DNA of 64,000 bases from Voacanga thouarsii (lineage: Eukaryota > Streptophyta > Magnoliopsida > Gentianales > Apocynaceae): positions 2,418,001-2,482,000 of the forward strand of contig JANUWF010001819.1 in assembly GCA_026120185.1 (NCBI GenBank), read 5' to 3'. Numbering within the stretch: position 1 is the stretch's first letter; each line of letters begins with the position of its first letter. Position numbers and translations under genes: made by a program. This document shows, in pieces, positions 48,236 through 60,556 of the stretch. The notes beneath the pieces were generated by a model. It was given only the letters and a program-made list of their open reading frames with translations, was not told the DNA's origin and ran no database searches.

Positions 48236-49251
48236 TGTTAGAAAACAGGGTACGTACAAGCACAGACAGGCAACTCAACTGAATTGAATAAGCACCGCCT
48301 ATACCCGACCAATGCTATAACAAATGCAATTATCAAATATCAACAATGCCAGCAAGGCCACACAGTCCAAACGTAACGTAACTAAATTGAATTCAAACTC
48401 AATAGACAAGTCAGTAGTATACTTGAGAGACTTGCTCGCTGTTCTACCAGAACGTATCAGGCGCCGGCACTCTTCTGGACAAGTTGCGTCGCAACGTAGT
48501 ATACTGCTGACCGGAGCACCAGTCCAATACTGGTTTGCCTTCAAGAAGTTATTCGCCCCACTCCGGTGCGATGGGTGCAGCGACTCTCCTTGCAGGATAA
48601 GACGGTATCAGATCACTGTTGACGCACACCAACTGTGATCACCTCGAAAATCCCCTCAATTCACCGGTCCTGATAAGCAAAAAATTATGGATTGCGAAGA
48701 GAGAATGGAAGAGGCGATTTTTTCTCTGAAGGAAACAAGACGCGAAAAACAGAGCATAAAAATAAAAAAAAAATCCTAACGGCGATTCTATTCCCTTCTT
48801 TTAATCTCGCCTTAGGAAAAATTAAAATCCAATCCGAATTAGGAGACCATAATTCCTTATCAGATTTTATATTTCCTTTTCCTTATTGGACCAAATAAAA
48901 ATAGAGAACCGTGAAAACATGGCCCAAGCCCGGGCCAGGCCGAGCAGGCGGCGCGCGCGTGGCATCCTCCATACCTTGGATTTTTCTATTAAGTCTATAG
49001 AAAAGTCTTTTAGTATATAAAGGTTTTCACACTCCTCAATTTTTCTCATGTGGGACTCATGTCTAACATGAGTTCCCAAATGATTAAACACTTAACTTTA
49101 ATAATATTTAATTATGAATTCCCACCATGAAAATGGCGTCTACCATAATCAAAACAATTTCTAACATGACAAAAATAATTCCCATTAATTGTTTTAGGCT
49201 AACTAATCATGAGTTAAATGTTATTAACTCCCAAAGTCACCATTTTCAACA
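48236..49251 (-). repeat. 5' LTR of the copia element
   Basis: On the minus strand it begins TGTTGAAAATGGTGAC and ends GTTTTCTAACA (1016 bp), bounded by the TSD AGCTC on the right. It is colinear with the 3' LTR over its whole length. The TATA candidate TTTATATACTAAAAG lies at about 49007-49022, and the GC-rich patch GGCGCGCGCG near 48950 is conserved. Confidence 0.95.
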
Positions 49252-49618
49252 AGCTCTACTGAATAAATGGGAATGTGGTAAGAGATTCACCAATGCAGCA
49301 TATGACCATTTCCGAACTCGAGGGATGTTGATCCCATGGCATCGTAGTATTTGGCGTAATGTGCTAACATCGAAACATTCTTTTATTTTGTGGCTGGGAC
49401 TTGAAAGGAAACTTAAGACGAGGGACTATCTTCCATTCTTGCCAGATGACTCCCAGTGTCCATTTTGCCAGGCCAAACCCGAGACAATTGATCATCTTTT
49501 CTTTAGGTGTGCAGTTACAGCTTGGGTTTGGAATGATATTAAGCAATGGATAGAAGAGATATGTCTACCATCCTCAGCACTATCAAATTGGAATTTTTCA
49601 TATGCACTCATACTCTAA
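49252..49618 (+). mobile_element. LINE, 3' part with zinc-binding RT domain
   Basis: Beginning within the AGCTC duplication, the frame continues the LINE ORF2: LLNKWECGKRFTN, HRSIWRNVLTSKHSFILWL, then the zinc-binding motif CPFCQAKPETIDHLFFRC, then VWNDIKQWIEE. This is the zf-RVT domain found at the C-terminus of plant LINE ORF2. The frame ends at a TAA near 49618 in AT-rich DNA. No clear poly(A) tail or LINE target duplication was found, so the 3' end is uncertain. Confidence 0.85.
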
Positions 49619-50356
49619 ATATTTATATTATGTGTATTAAAAAGTATATAATAAATATTATATATAATTTTATCAACATATAATATAAATATTTAAAACA
49701 TTTGATGCAATTTTACGTTCACCTACAAAAATTTCTTATATCAAATGGCTTACCAAGGAAGCCCGCGGCACGACGTGGCCCTCCAAGGTCAAAGCATCAG
49801 CCTTTGCAGCTATGGTCTACTATATCTAGCTGACTAGAAATAGAATTGTTTTTTGTAGAGTCAATTGCAGATCAATTGAAATAATGAATAAGGTCAATAG
49901 AATTGTTTTTTCATAAATGTATACGGAGTTTTCTTTTTTTAGTATCCTCATATTTTGATTATGTATGAGACGCATGCATTAGGTTATTTTATGAAAAAAA
50001 TTTATATAGATCGAATTTATTATGAATCATATATTTTAAATATAGTATCACATATAATATGAATTATATATTTTAAAAAAAATATAATATTTTAAACGAT
50101 AATTCATAACAAATCCAATCTATATAAATATTTTCCCATTTCATGTAGTTAGCCGTATTGGCTCTTTCGATTTACTGTCCGGCCGTGCGTACATTCTTTT
50201 TTATCAATACACTTTTTTATTATTTTAATAAAAAAAAAAAAACACAAGAGCCATTGACAGAGGAAAAAAAAGAAAATATTGCTTCTCAAATTACTGGCAG
50301 CTAATTTTGATAAAACAAATCTTGTGAAGGAGAAGGATTTTCAGGCAGAAGCAAAG
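49619..50356. other. upstream region of the FRA10AC1 homologue
   Basis: AT-rich DNA holding a small MITE (49991-50139). It is presumably promoter and 5' UTR of the downstream gene. The last ~130 bp (A-run at 50230-50243, then AAGAGCCATTGACAGAGG) are plausible 5' leader. No TATA box can be picked out with confidence. Confidence 0.45.
49991..50139. mobile_element. small MITE (~149 bp) in the gene's promoter region
   Basis: The left end ATGAAAAAAATTTATATAGA and the inverse of the right end (ATGGGAAAATATTTATATAG) match, and the match continues through TTATGAAT. This gives terminal inverted repeats of about 35 bp with few mismatches. The interior is palindromic and AT-rich. No target duplication is clear. 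Confidence 0.6.
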
Positions 50357-53300
50357 ATGGCAGCTTTTGGGTCTCTGAAGCAGACAATTTTCGATAAAGA
50401 AGCTCGAAAACAGTTCGTTTCTCTACCTCTTTTCCCGTTTTGTTCAGAATATTCAAACGAAGTGCCATAACCTCTATTCCTATGGACCAAAAAACAGGCA
50501 ATATCAAGCTTATGTACGGGGACTTAATGCCTACGATCGCCACAAGAAGTTTCTCAACGATTATGGTTAGTTTAGCTGCTTGGCTTCCCCTGATTCCACA
50601 ATATTTTGGTTTTTTTTTTTTTTATATGGGAGTGAATTGTGTTATTTATTCACCTCAATTCATCATTAGGTTTGATTGTTCTTGTCTTTTCTTTTCTCGT
50701 TTTAGGGTTTTGTTTACAAAGTCATGGTAGTGCGCTGCTACGTGCAATTTGGGATTAGAACTGTATCGAATTTTTTTTCAAATGGGGCTGAATTTGCCTC
50801 GTCAATCGTTAGAGCATCGCAGTAATAAGGTTGTAGCAGAAATATTCTGAAGAACTGTCCTCTACATTAGCTCTAAGAGTATGCTGTTTCGTAGAGTTCT
50901 ACATTGCAATGTCCTGTTTGAGTTTTAGGTTTACTACGTTTGTTTCCATGTCTACAGAGAATTTTACTTCCCAAATGTTTTGTGTTGCTTAAGTACTACT
51001 TGTTAGATTTTCTGGTTCTATTGGGTTTTGGGTTGTCTTTCTGTGAAATTGCTGATGATTTTTTTTAACTTATGCTTGTTTAAGGGCCACTTGGGTTACA
51101 GATTTTGTAAGACAAAAGAAAAGAAACACTGAATAAAACCAGAATCTCTTAACTGTACTTTTGCTTATTCTGATTAAGAAACAAGTCTCAAGAATATTGA
51201 GAATATATGTTGCTTCTAAATTCATGTGAATGAGCACACGTAGTCTTGTATTAGTTCATGTAGCCAACCCAAGTTTCTTGGGACTAAGGCTTCGTTTTGT
51301 TGTTGTATGTTTGAATGTCCAACTTTATTACTTTTAACATATTCAGGCTTCAAGTAGATAAAAAACCATTATACTTTTTATTAACTCTAACTTGGTCTGT
51401 CTTTACTTATTTGTGAGAGAATGGATTTAAAAGACAACCAAAACTGCCCCCTTGGGGGGGGGGGGTTGTTGACGCGATAGTGTTGTATTCCTTTGGTTAA
51501 CTTATTCCATGTGTTGGGCACTGCTTTCTTTTGTGAATTTGTCTGCCTACTCATCCCTGGAGGTGGGCACATGGATAGGGTAAAAAAAGATAAACGAGTT
51601 AATTGTTGGTTTTACATCATGAATGTGTTAAATTGCCGCATTTGCAATTGGACACCAAGGACAAGCAAAAATGGAGTAATTTATTTGTTAGTCCTTGAGT
51701 CCTACAACACAATGAGTGATGAACAGTCTCCTCCTTTGAAGTGGGAAAGGAGGCTACAATCACTCAAACATATGTTTAACACATAATGAAACTATTTTTT
51801 GCCTGACTTTTTATTTGCTGATGTTGTGGAGTGCTGCTTTTGCAAGTTGTAAAGTCATTTTATTAGTGTTTTCTTAATTGGACTAGTCAATGAAATTTAC
51901 ATAAATACCTTGAAAGATGTTCATTTAACAAAAAGCATTGCTATGCGGGTGTTTTATCATCCATTGTAGAAGCCTCCTAAGTAAAAGGCTTTGCTAATAC
52001 ATGAAGCCTGCTAGCAATAGGTTAGTTTTAAACCTATTTAATAAAGGTAATATTTGGTTCACTAAACAAGTAACAAATGTATAGGTTATCTTGTAGGGCT
52101 TCGTATTGTACTTTTGAATATCTGAAATGTAATCAGGTTAATTGGACCAAAAAGAGAGTTGTGCGATATGTTGCCATGGTTTGTTTAGCATTATCCTCAA
52201 ATTGATATTATTTTTGCTATTTGGTCTGCTTTTCCTTCTTTTTTTGGGTACCTTTCTCAGTATTGAACTCTTACATGTTTTCCTATGATAAACAAGAGTC
52301 CTTCAAGTTTGGTTAACAATATTTTTTGGAATGTTTGAAACTGTCTTAAGAATGTTATATTTGTATGTAGCTGGCTTCTATGGGGCAGGGAGTTCTACAC
52401 AGGAGAAGTTGCCAATTAAAACTGATCAGGACACGCTTAGAGAAGGATATCGGTACTTGCAGTTTCTTTCTTTTGTTCAGCAAAATAAGGCGAATTTTAA
52501 TCATGTTTTGACTCATTCATGAATCATCAGTTTCATTGAGGAATATTTGTGGAGGAAATGTAAATTATGGTCCTTTTTAGTTTTGATAACAATGCTAGAT
52601 ATCAACAACCACCAATACCTGTTTTCAGAGCAAACTCTAGCTAACTATACGAGAGTCTGCAGGCTGAGAGACCTAGAGCTATTATTTAGCATAAGAATTA
52701 GGATGGTTTTTTTTTTTTTTTCTTTTTTGGGGGGGGGGGGGGGTGGGGCGGGAGCTATTATTTACCTTTCCTAACTTTCCCAATTTTTTATTTCATTTTT
52801 TTTTTTGGGGGCGAAAAAGTTTCATAAGGTCTGAAGAAGATGATATGAATCCATCCTGGGAGCAGCGACTGGTGAAGCGCTACTATGATAAGCTATTCAA
52901 AGAGTATCCTTTGAAAAGCAGTCTTTTACTTCATTTAATAAACTGTTTCAGTTTTTGAATTTAAGCTACAATTGCCTAATTTTCCTATAGCTCATCTATA
53001 GTGAACAATGTGTGTTCACCTTGCAGTTTATTTTTTGCTCTATAATGTGCTTGGTTTTGGTTAAACCGAAATCTAATCATTCATCAGGTTCTTTATCAAG
53101 CTGTGAGATTCTGTTACATGTTTGCTTAGCATTAATTTCTCTAGGTTCTTTATTTGGTGGTACAAAGTCTCCACTGTCAGAAAAGGAGTGGTTGTGGTTG
53201 AGGTGGTCATACTGAAAAGTTATTTGTTAAGCATGTCATACTTAAATTTAGAATATGTTGGTTATGCACATTTGACCACATCCCCTTTGAGTATTCTGTG

Positions 53301-56300
53301 CAGAAAAAGAACACCAATTTTTTTCTTCGAGTGTGGGATGTTTGTAATGGTCTTTTCCCTATTGAAGTTGTAGGGCATATCTTGATGCTGTTACTTGTGC
53401 AGAAGTATTTGCTACACCTTTCATCCTTAGTTAACATGATATATTCTTTGTTTTGATGTCTATTTGAACACGTTGCCATGATTTTTCTCTGTAGTGCCAA
53501 AATTGTAAGCAAGATACTAGACATATCAGTGGTGGTTTTTATTTTATTTTGGGGGGCTTATGTTCTTTAACTCAATGAAGATATTGCTTAGCTGATATGT
53601 CCCAGTACAAGAGCGGCAAGGTATCATCTTACTCTAATTTTTTTCATTTCCTTCTTAATGGTTATATTTTCTGCTTCTCTGTTGAGAAGTTTCCTGCAAT
53701 AAACTAGAAGAAGAAGAGAGCAAATGGATGTGGAGGATGAGGAATCCTTTCATTCACATGGAACAGGGCAATATAGGACACATGAATGGAGAATATACAA
53801 ACATTTTTTTATAAGCCCTTAGTGCTCTTCAAAGTGGGGTGTTTTCCATAGAAGCCAATGGGATAGTTCATACCAACATATGGAAGAAAGATTTGACATT
53901 TTCTCCCATAAGTATGTGGGCAACTATAGATCAGGCTTTTTTGCAGGAAAATGATTCAAGAAAAAACATTAACCCTTTTTAAGACAAAACAAAAGTATTT
54001 TAGATGGCATTATTGGGTTTTTCTTTTTATATGTTCTTTGTGCTGACCATACTTCTATTTTATCTTTTTTAGATTGGTTTAAGATGGAGGACTGAAAAGG
54101 AAGTAATATCTGGGAAAGGTAATTCCCCATAAAGTTACTTTTTCCATAATTTCTTTTTTGTATCATTAGTTTTATTTTTTGTTGATTTCCTTATCCATAT
54201 GAGGGAAGACTTGTTTCTTTCCTTTTTTCTTATTTTGTGTGTGATCAGCTGTTTTCCGATTCTAGGATGTTGTCATTGCTTTTGTTGTCACTGTATTAGT
54301 TCCTCAAGTAAGTAATGTAATCAGCCATCGTGCATTAGGATCTAGGGTAAAACACAGACTAATAATTATTTGCTTTTTCCAACACATGTGAAACTTTAGG
54401 TGAAGAGCAGCATAAATATTTTTAAGAAAGGTCATTTCTTTTCTTTTCTTTCTTCTTTGTCCTTGGTTGGCCACATGACAATATGTAGTTACTCTTTAAT
54501 GGACTTAGAATCCATTTCTATTCAGCTAGTGCTAGTTTTGACATTTTGCCACTGGCTAGCAAAGCTCAAAATTTTGATATCCGGTATATCGAGTACTGAA
54601 TATTTTGCTGGACTTAACGTGTGCACTAAATCCGTGGCACAATTCTAATGTAGAGATTCCTTATTGGTTCAGATTTTGGCTTTTTATTGAAATTTTGGCT
54701 GATTATCTTTTGATTGTGCTAAAGAAAGACATGGATATTATTGGTTTTGGTAGATGAATTAACATTGTAATGTTGAATGCATAATTTTGATTTTTGTAGT
54801 CAACCTTGCGTATTGAGAAAGAAGGCTTGGTTGAGTTGACATCAGTTTTGTTGTAGTTTTGTTCATCTAAAATTGTTACCTTATTATTCTTCAGAATCCT
54901 TCTTGCAAAATATAGTTGAAGAGCAAATATTTAACTCTTTAGGGTGACGCATGAGATCTTGAAGGATAAATTACAAAAGAATTCAATTGCTGTTCACTAG
55001 TCCTCACAATATAAATCTAAAGAATTAGAACCTTCAACTTTTCAGCTTCCAAAATATCCCCACTCAATTGCAAGCTTTCTTCAGGTTACACTGAGGTGAG
55101 TTTATTGTGCCATGTAGCTATCTGGTGCATATGGACTCAAGGCCTGATACCAGTAGCTGATATTTTCATGAAAGGAAACATTTGGATAAGAAGAAAATTA
55201 AAATTAAGCACATAGTTTGAGGGGCTGCTGTTTTGACCTTGTTGCAAGTTTTATTCTTATGCTGATGCTCTTGCTTTTAACATATTTTCTCCCCTTTGAT
55301 AATTCTGGCCTATGTAGTCTTGCATTCTGGCACCTCCATAATCATCGTGGACAATTTGAGATGAGCTGAATCAGCTATTTCTCCTCTCTGATATTATGAT
55401 TTACCTTTTTTGCATTGCTAAAGAATGTTCTTCATGGTCAGGGCAGTTTGTATGCGGTAATAAATATTGCAATGAGAAAGAAGGTCTGGCAAGCTATGAG
55501 GCAAGTATTGGTAAATTCGTATTTGAATTGTTTGAAGCATTCCTGTTCAATCAAAGATGGATCAATTAAGCCATTTGTATTTCATGGTTCACCACTCTTA
55601 CATAATATGGTGTGAACATTGTTTAACAAATTTGTATGGTTATTGCATCAAGTATATAAAAGGTCATTACTGGGCATCTGTGTGCAATTGATCCTGTCAA
55701 TACATATAGCTTGGTGGATGCATGCTTTCTTGTTCAATTGTATTATATGGATAATTGAGTTCTACTATCCTATAGGTATTGATTTTATCTCAGGAATTCT
55801 TTGTTTTCTCACATTATTTTCATCTATGTAGAAGGATTTCATAGGCCTGCTGTTGCACTATGCTTAACCTAGTATTAAAAAACACAGAGGGAGCATGAGC
55901 AAGAAAGGAGCATGACAGCGTTGACTAGAGAAATTTCTTACCCTCGAGAGTGTCATCACATATATGTAGTAATGTGGATACCTATAAGGAAAAATTGATT
56001 GAATAATTGTGATAACGATCGAAAATTTTATTTTAGATGAGGACAAATTTGATGGATTTCATGTTCGATTTGAAAATTTGCAAAGGAATTTAGCATGATA
56101 TCAAGTGCCATGTACAAATTCTGAAAGACTAAATTTGAAATGCACAATTTCAACAAAACAGAAAAGAATAAAATATGGAAAATAAAATTCTTGAATTCAC
56201 TATTAGTAAATGCAATTGACAAAATTAATTAAGAATTCCATATGTACTCATAATTCACAGCCGTACCTGAAGAATTGTGCATCTCGGTGCTTAACTTCAT

Positions 56301-59300
56301 TTTCTTTCATGTACGAAATGGTTTAGCTCAGAGTTTCATGGTTTTTCAAATCCTTCTTATCCTTGTGATAGGTATTAGGTGAACCATATAAGAACTGCAT
56401 TTGCATATGTCTTGCCCCCCTTTTTTAATCTCACATGCTAAAGTATGCAACTTCTCTGTTCAGACAAGATCCATTATAATTTTGCAATCACATGACAACA
56501 TAACCCTGTAATGGACATTTAAAGGGAGGGGGGGGAACCTTGTAATAGACTCCTAATCATGGTCCTGGGAATCATATGATTTAGATTGCTTCATTGTTCC
56601 ATGTGTTGCAATTTGCTTGGATATCCTTCTAATGCTAGACTTAGTTAATTCTTCTTAAATGCCACTGGAGACTTGAAAGACCTATAGGGTCTGTTTGTAT
56701 GCATTCTCAGTTCGCTAACAGTTCATTACCAGCCCATTGTGTGACATTGAAAATGCTCAAGAATTTGGTTCACAAAGAGGGAGCGGAAGGGGAAGCTGAA
56801 GTGGTACCTTTATTTTCTCTAGGGGAAGTAAATTGCATTTAATTTCATCTTGTTTGGTTGGGGGGAAAGGGAAGTAAATGAAAGATTCCATATTGTATTG
56901 AATTTACTATTATATCCATTACATTTATTATTTTAACCATTGAAAAATGCAAAGGAAAGGATACATTTGTTTTTAACCTCATTTACTTCCCAACCCCTTC
57001 AAAATTGGAGGGGAAGATTTGCCAATGTGAAGGGAGAGTAGCTCCCCCTCCCAATTTACATGCCTTTCATATTTACTTCCAACCAAACATGGATTTTCCC
57101 CCATTACTTGCCCATATACCTCATATTCTAAAATACTTCTACTTTTCACTTCAACCAAACATAGGCTCAATGTGTTGCTTTGCCACTTCAAACTTGTTTC
57201 ATACGACCCGTTGTTCTTCCAGTTGTATGTAGGACAGCAAAAATGCCATAGCTATGGAGGAACGTAAATCTTAGTTTGTAGAAAAAATAAGCTAGCAAAG
57301 CAAATATAATAGCATTAGATTCTGACCTAATACTACTTGCTCGAAAGAAGTAAAAATCAGGTCTAGGTGTAGTGTGATAGTTGAGAGGTCAAAGGTGGAG
57401 GGTAGAGAAAGCCATTAATTACTTTAATTTTGTGATGACTAGAAAATGACTGAACTGAAATTTCTTTCCTCCTATCTGCTTCTTTTTCCCTTTTCTCTTT
57501 TAAGTACTTTTCATTGGGTAAGACTTAGTGTGTGTAATGTTCATTGTTAATTTTGTTCTACTGTTATTTTAGGTTACACGATATGCATTTTCCCCCCCTT
57601 GTTGAGGCTACTGGTTGTCGTGGACCCTGTTGCCAAAAATTAATATTTTAGATTAAATGTGCATTTAGAATACTGTGAACTGAAATAACTTATAATCTAC
57701 TTAATTGACACAATAACAAAGTAGTAATTATAATACTATCTTAGGTTCTTGTTTTTTTTGCACCATTAGTTATCTATTCTGTGGAAACTCAATGGTGAAA
57801 TAGTTTATTGCTTTCATGCCTAACGTGTTTTAAGGGTTGGACAAGTGGGCTTCAAATTCTGTTTTCAGGGATCTGCCTGTCTAGCCCAATTAACTTGGTT
57901 ATTGTGAATTTCATCAACCTCATTAAATTGGCATTGCTGCTCAGGATTTACTACGTAGAATTTGATGATGATTAATGAAAATGCCCTGAAAGGAACAATT
58001 TCACTATTGTCTGGATTTTTCTTTGCATGTTCTTCTTTATGAAACTCTTTGTGTGGTATAAGCACATTCAGGGATTCTCAAGAATCTCGTTAACTCTTGG
58101 ACATCTTGAATTATTTGTTTGATAAAATTGGTTGCTATTGCAGGTGAACTTTTCTTATTATGAAGCCGGAGAAAACAAACAGGCTCTGGTGAAATTGATG
58201 ACTTGTGAGAGGTATACTACAGTTTTTCCCTGTGTATACTATTTCCTCAAATTTACTGTTTTGTTCACTAAAGGTAGTGATCTGTGAGTAATTGTTTTGT
58301 TTGCAAACACTAATCTTACAGTTGTATATCCAAATTCCTAATATAAGGAAGAGATGAACCTTGACTATTGTTGGATTGTTTGGATTTTCTCTACCTCAAT
58401 TTTCTTAAATTATATTGAAACAGATGTGCAGAAAAGCTTTTTTACAAAAACCGTAAAGAGAAGGCACAATCAAAAGAAATGGATGAACGAGAGCAAAAGA
58501 AGACACAATCAAAACAAAAGGAGAAAGAAGAGCACAGAAGAAAAAGGTTCATAGGACTTGAAGTCTATTTCCTCTTGGAAAGCTTTTTAAACTATCAACA
58601 GGGTGCATCCCATTCCTTTTGTTGCATGCTAATGATTCTTTCATGTTTCCAGGGAAAGATCTGAAAGTGATGATGATAGTGGTGAAGAATACGATGGCAG
58701 GAAGGATAAGAGAAAAGGTTTGATAGTTTAGCAATGTTTTGTCATTATTAAGAACTTAAAAAGTATTCCTGCACTTTCATCATTTCTTGGCTTGTGTTTA
58801 CATCTTGCAGCCTATTCTTTCCTTTAGTTCATTAATATATGAAGTAACAGTTGTGTATGAATAAAGATTACTGTGAACAGAAAAAAATAAAGATAAAGAC
58901 TTATCTGCTGCCTGTTATGATTAGGTACCCTTTTGGTAATGGTAGAGTCCGTCACCTTGTTGTGTTTGTTGGTCAAGAATGTGTTTCAACTAGGAATGGT
59001 TTGTATAAAATTAACATTTGTCCTAGTGTTTGCCTTTAGTTGGTTCTAAGTTATATACCAAAAGCAAACGTTTGACAATATTCCACCATCGTGGGCATGG
59101 GGGGAGGCAATCTGTGGTAAAGGCCTAGCAAGAGATTAACTGGCCCATTTGTTCCATAAGCAGTACCCCAGACATAACAATTTCTGTGCTTTCTTTTCAG
59201 CACCAGTTTTTGAAATGGATTTGTTGGCAACATTGGTCAGGCCAATAGAACTTGATGTGCTTTAGGGAATTTGTGGAAATTGCCGACTGCATTTTTGTTT

Positions 59301-60114
59301 GCTGGTTATGCTTTCTATTGCTCTACCACTAGCATGAAAAGGTTGCATATTGATGGTTGCTATTGCATACTTTGAATCCTCTCTTCCTTTGCCATGTAAT
59401 AGAGTGGTGATCCACTCCATAACTTTTAGGGTGGCATTCTGGCTGAGCAAATTGTTCAAGGACTGAGAAGCACTCTTTTTTCCACCACTGTCACTTAATA
59501 TGCTCTTTGAACAAGATAACTAATATCTTATAAAGACAAATCCCTATCATGTGTAAGAGAAACTTTAAACTGTTTCGTCAAATGATGAGAGAGTACGTGC
59601 CAAGTGTCAGTGTAAGAGTCAACTTCAATGTGCTTAGTGCTGTCAAATCTTTAATAGCTATGTTCATATCAGATAACTGTAAGACTAGATTAATAGAATT
59701 ATCACATGGCCTTAACCATGAAACTGATCTCTGCTAGAACTTATATACCTCCATTTGATAATAAGCCTGGACAGACTGAAATATTCCTTGTAACATTCTT
59801 TGTGGCATTTGCCATTAGGAGATTTGGTTTCTAAGTCGAAGGTGTGTTTCATTTATTCTGTTCATCGAAATTCTTCGATAGATTTGGTTTCTATTTACTC
59901 TCTTTTCAAGGATATGGTTCATTTATTCTGTTCATCAAATATATATATATATATTTTAGTGTACTCTATTTTCTCCATATTTCAAATGTTCTTATTTTGC
60001 TTACACTTTCATTGCATGTTATTTATAGGAAGAAAGATTTCGACTTCCAAAATAGATCACAAAATCAAAGATGACGAAAATTTTGATGAATACCTTCAGG
60101 GAATGTTTCCTTGA
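50357..60114 (+). CDS. FRA10AC1: FRA10AC1-family spliceosome-associated protein, 11 coding exons, 258 aa
   Basis: FRA10AC1 is a nuclear protein found with late spliceosome complexes. Exons: 50357-50412, 50498-50565, 52371-52452, 52820-52903, 53581-53620, 54073-54118, 55442-55500, 58144-58211, 58424-58546, 58653-58717, 60029-60114. Joined length is 777 nt with every phase consistent, ATG to TGA, no internal stop. Residues 29-41 give NAYDRHKKFLNDY. Exon 4 gives EDDMNPSWEQRLVKRYYDKL and then FKE; exon 6 gives GLRWRTEKEVISGKG. C130, C135, C166 and C169 (CGNKYC and CERC) form a likely zinc site. Residues 173-212 are Lys/Glu-rich and probably helical; an acidic SDDDSGEE patch follows, and the end is DENFDEYLQGMFP, as in plant relatives. 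Start choice: the MAAFGSLKQTIFD context matches the family start. No other active gene is nearby. Introns include a U12-type and a GC-AG intron. Confidence 0.93.
52453..52819 (+). other. intron 3 with G-rich run and unusual acceptor
   Basis: Frame requires the exon to start at 52820 after GGGGGCGAAAAAG. The 13 bases before the acceptor AG are purine-rich, with the T-run set further upstream. A run of about 20 bases of almost only G (52731-52750), preceded by T-runs, could form a quadruplex or be a sequencing-prone region. No other AG keeps the family sequence GYRFIRSEEDD. Confidence 0.7.
52904..53580 (+). other. intron 4, U12-type (minor spliceosome)
   Basis: The 5' splice site reads GTATCCTTT, a perfect match to the U12-type consensus (RTATCCTTT). 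The branch site TTCTTTAAC (53563-53571) matches TTCCTTAAC at 8 of 9 positions, with the branch adenosine about 10-11 nt before the acceptor. The acceptor lacks a polypyrimidine tract, as usual for U12 introns. Frame across the join gives KEYCLADMSQYK. The nearby alternative AG at 53590 would create an immediate stop. Confidence 0.85.
55501..58143 (+). other. intron 7, GC-AG type, 2.6 kb
   Basis: The donor reads GAG/GCAAGT, the standard strong context for GC donors, and the acceptor is TTGCAG. The join gives LASYE-VNFSYYEAGENK in frame. The intron contains a MITE-like patch (about 56800-57175) with GTTTGGTTG text in both orientations, and no coding sequence. Confidence 0.85.
56800..57175. mobile_element. 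possible MITE in intron 7
   Basis: The text TTGTTTGGTTGGGGGGAAAG near the left part and, inverted, CAACCAAACATAGGC and CCAACCAAACATGG in the right part suggest an inverted-repeat transposon ending in a CCTATGTTTGGTTG-like terminus. Borders and duplication are not clear. Confidence 0.35.
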
Positions 60115-60556
60115 CCGATGAAAATGTCGCTCTTCATATCCCCCTGCTGATGGTTAGTTTTCAACTGTGTCATGTCTATCGTATCTAGGACTAGGAAGGA
60201 TGAATTCTTCTTATCTGTGCTATTAGTATTCCATAGCCGTATAAATATGAAGATACTTGGACGTTTTCTAGAAGTTGATCCAAAAATGCGGTTTCACAAC
60301 CAGAATTATCTCTACAATCCTTCACATGTCATTACCTTGTTATAGAGTTGGCCAGTAGATGTATTGTGATCATCATCGACGACGGATGCCACACAGGTGG
60401 CTGAAGGGTTTAAAGAAGACCAAGACTCAAGCGCGTTCATCTCTTTTCCCCTGGAGGTTAGTTAATTGATATGCGGTGCCCTGTGAAAGCCTAAAGCTAC
60501 AGAATTAGTAACGCAGCTCTCAGGCCTTTGAAATCGGTCTCTAGCTAGTGGGCTTT
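60115..60556 (+). other. 3' UTR and flank of the FRA10AC1 homologue
   Basis: No frame is supported. AATAAAA at 60569-60575 could serve as a poly(A) signal but lies in the first bases of the adjoining copia LTR, so the transcript may end inside the transposon. Earlier poly(A) signals are not obvious. Confidence 0.4.

Larger units (their letters stand above)
42546..49251 (-). mobile_element. complete but dead Ty1/copia element nested in the LINE
   Basis: The element (6706 bp) lies on the minus strand: 5' LTR 48236-49251, gag, protease, integrase, RT, RNase H, polypurine tract, 3' LTR 42546-43572. The exact duplication AGCTC lies at 42541-42545 and 49252-49256 and falls inside the LINE coding region. 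The domain order with integrase before RT defines Ty1/copia. Inactivating changes affect every domain. No tRNA-type PBS is present: the leader between LTR and gag ATG is only about 31 nt and begins with a segment complementary to the LTR. Confidence 0.95.

Noticed and set aside
59800..60114. A separate 104-codon gene ending at 60114
   Set aside because: Only its last 29 codons (60029-60114) are real; they are exon 11 of the FRA10AC1 homologue after a TATAG acceptor.
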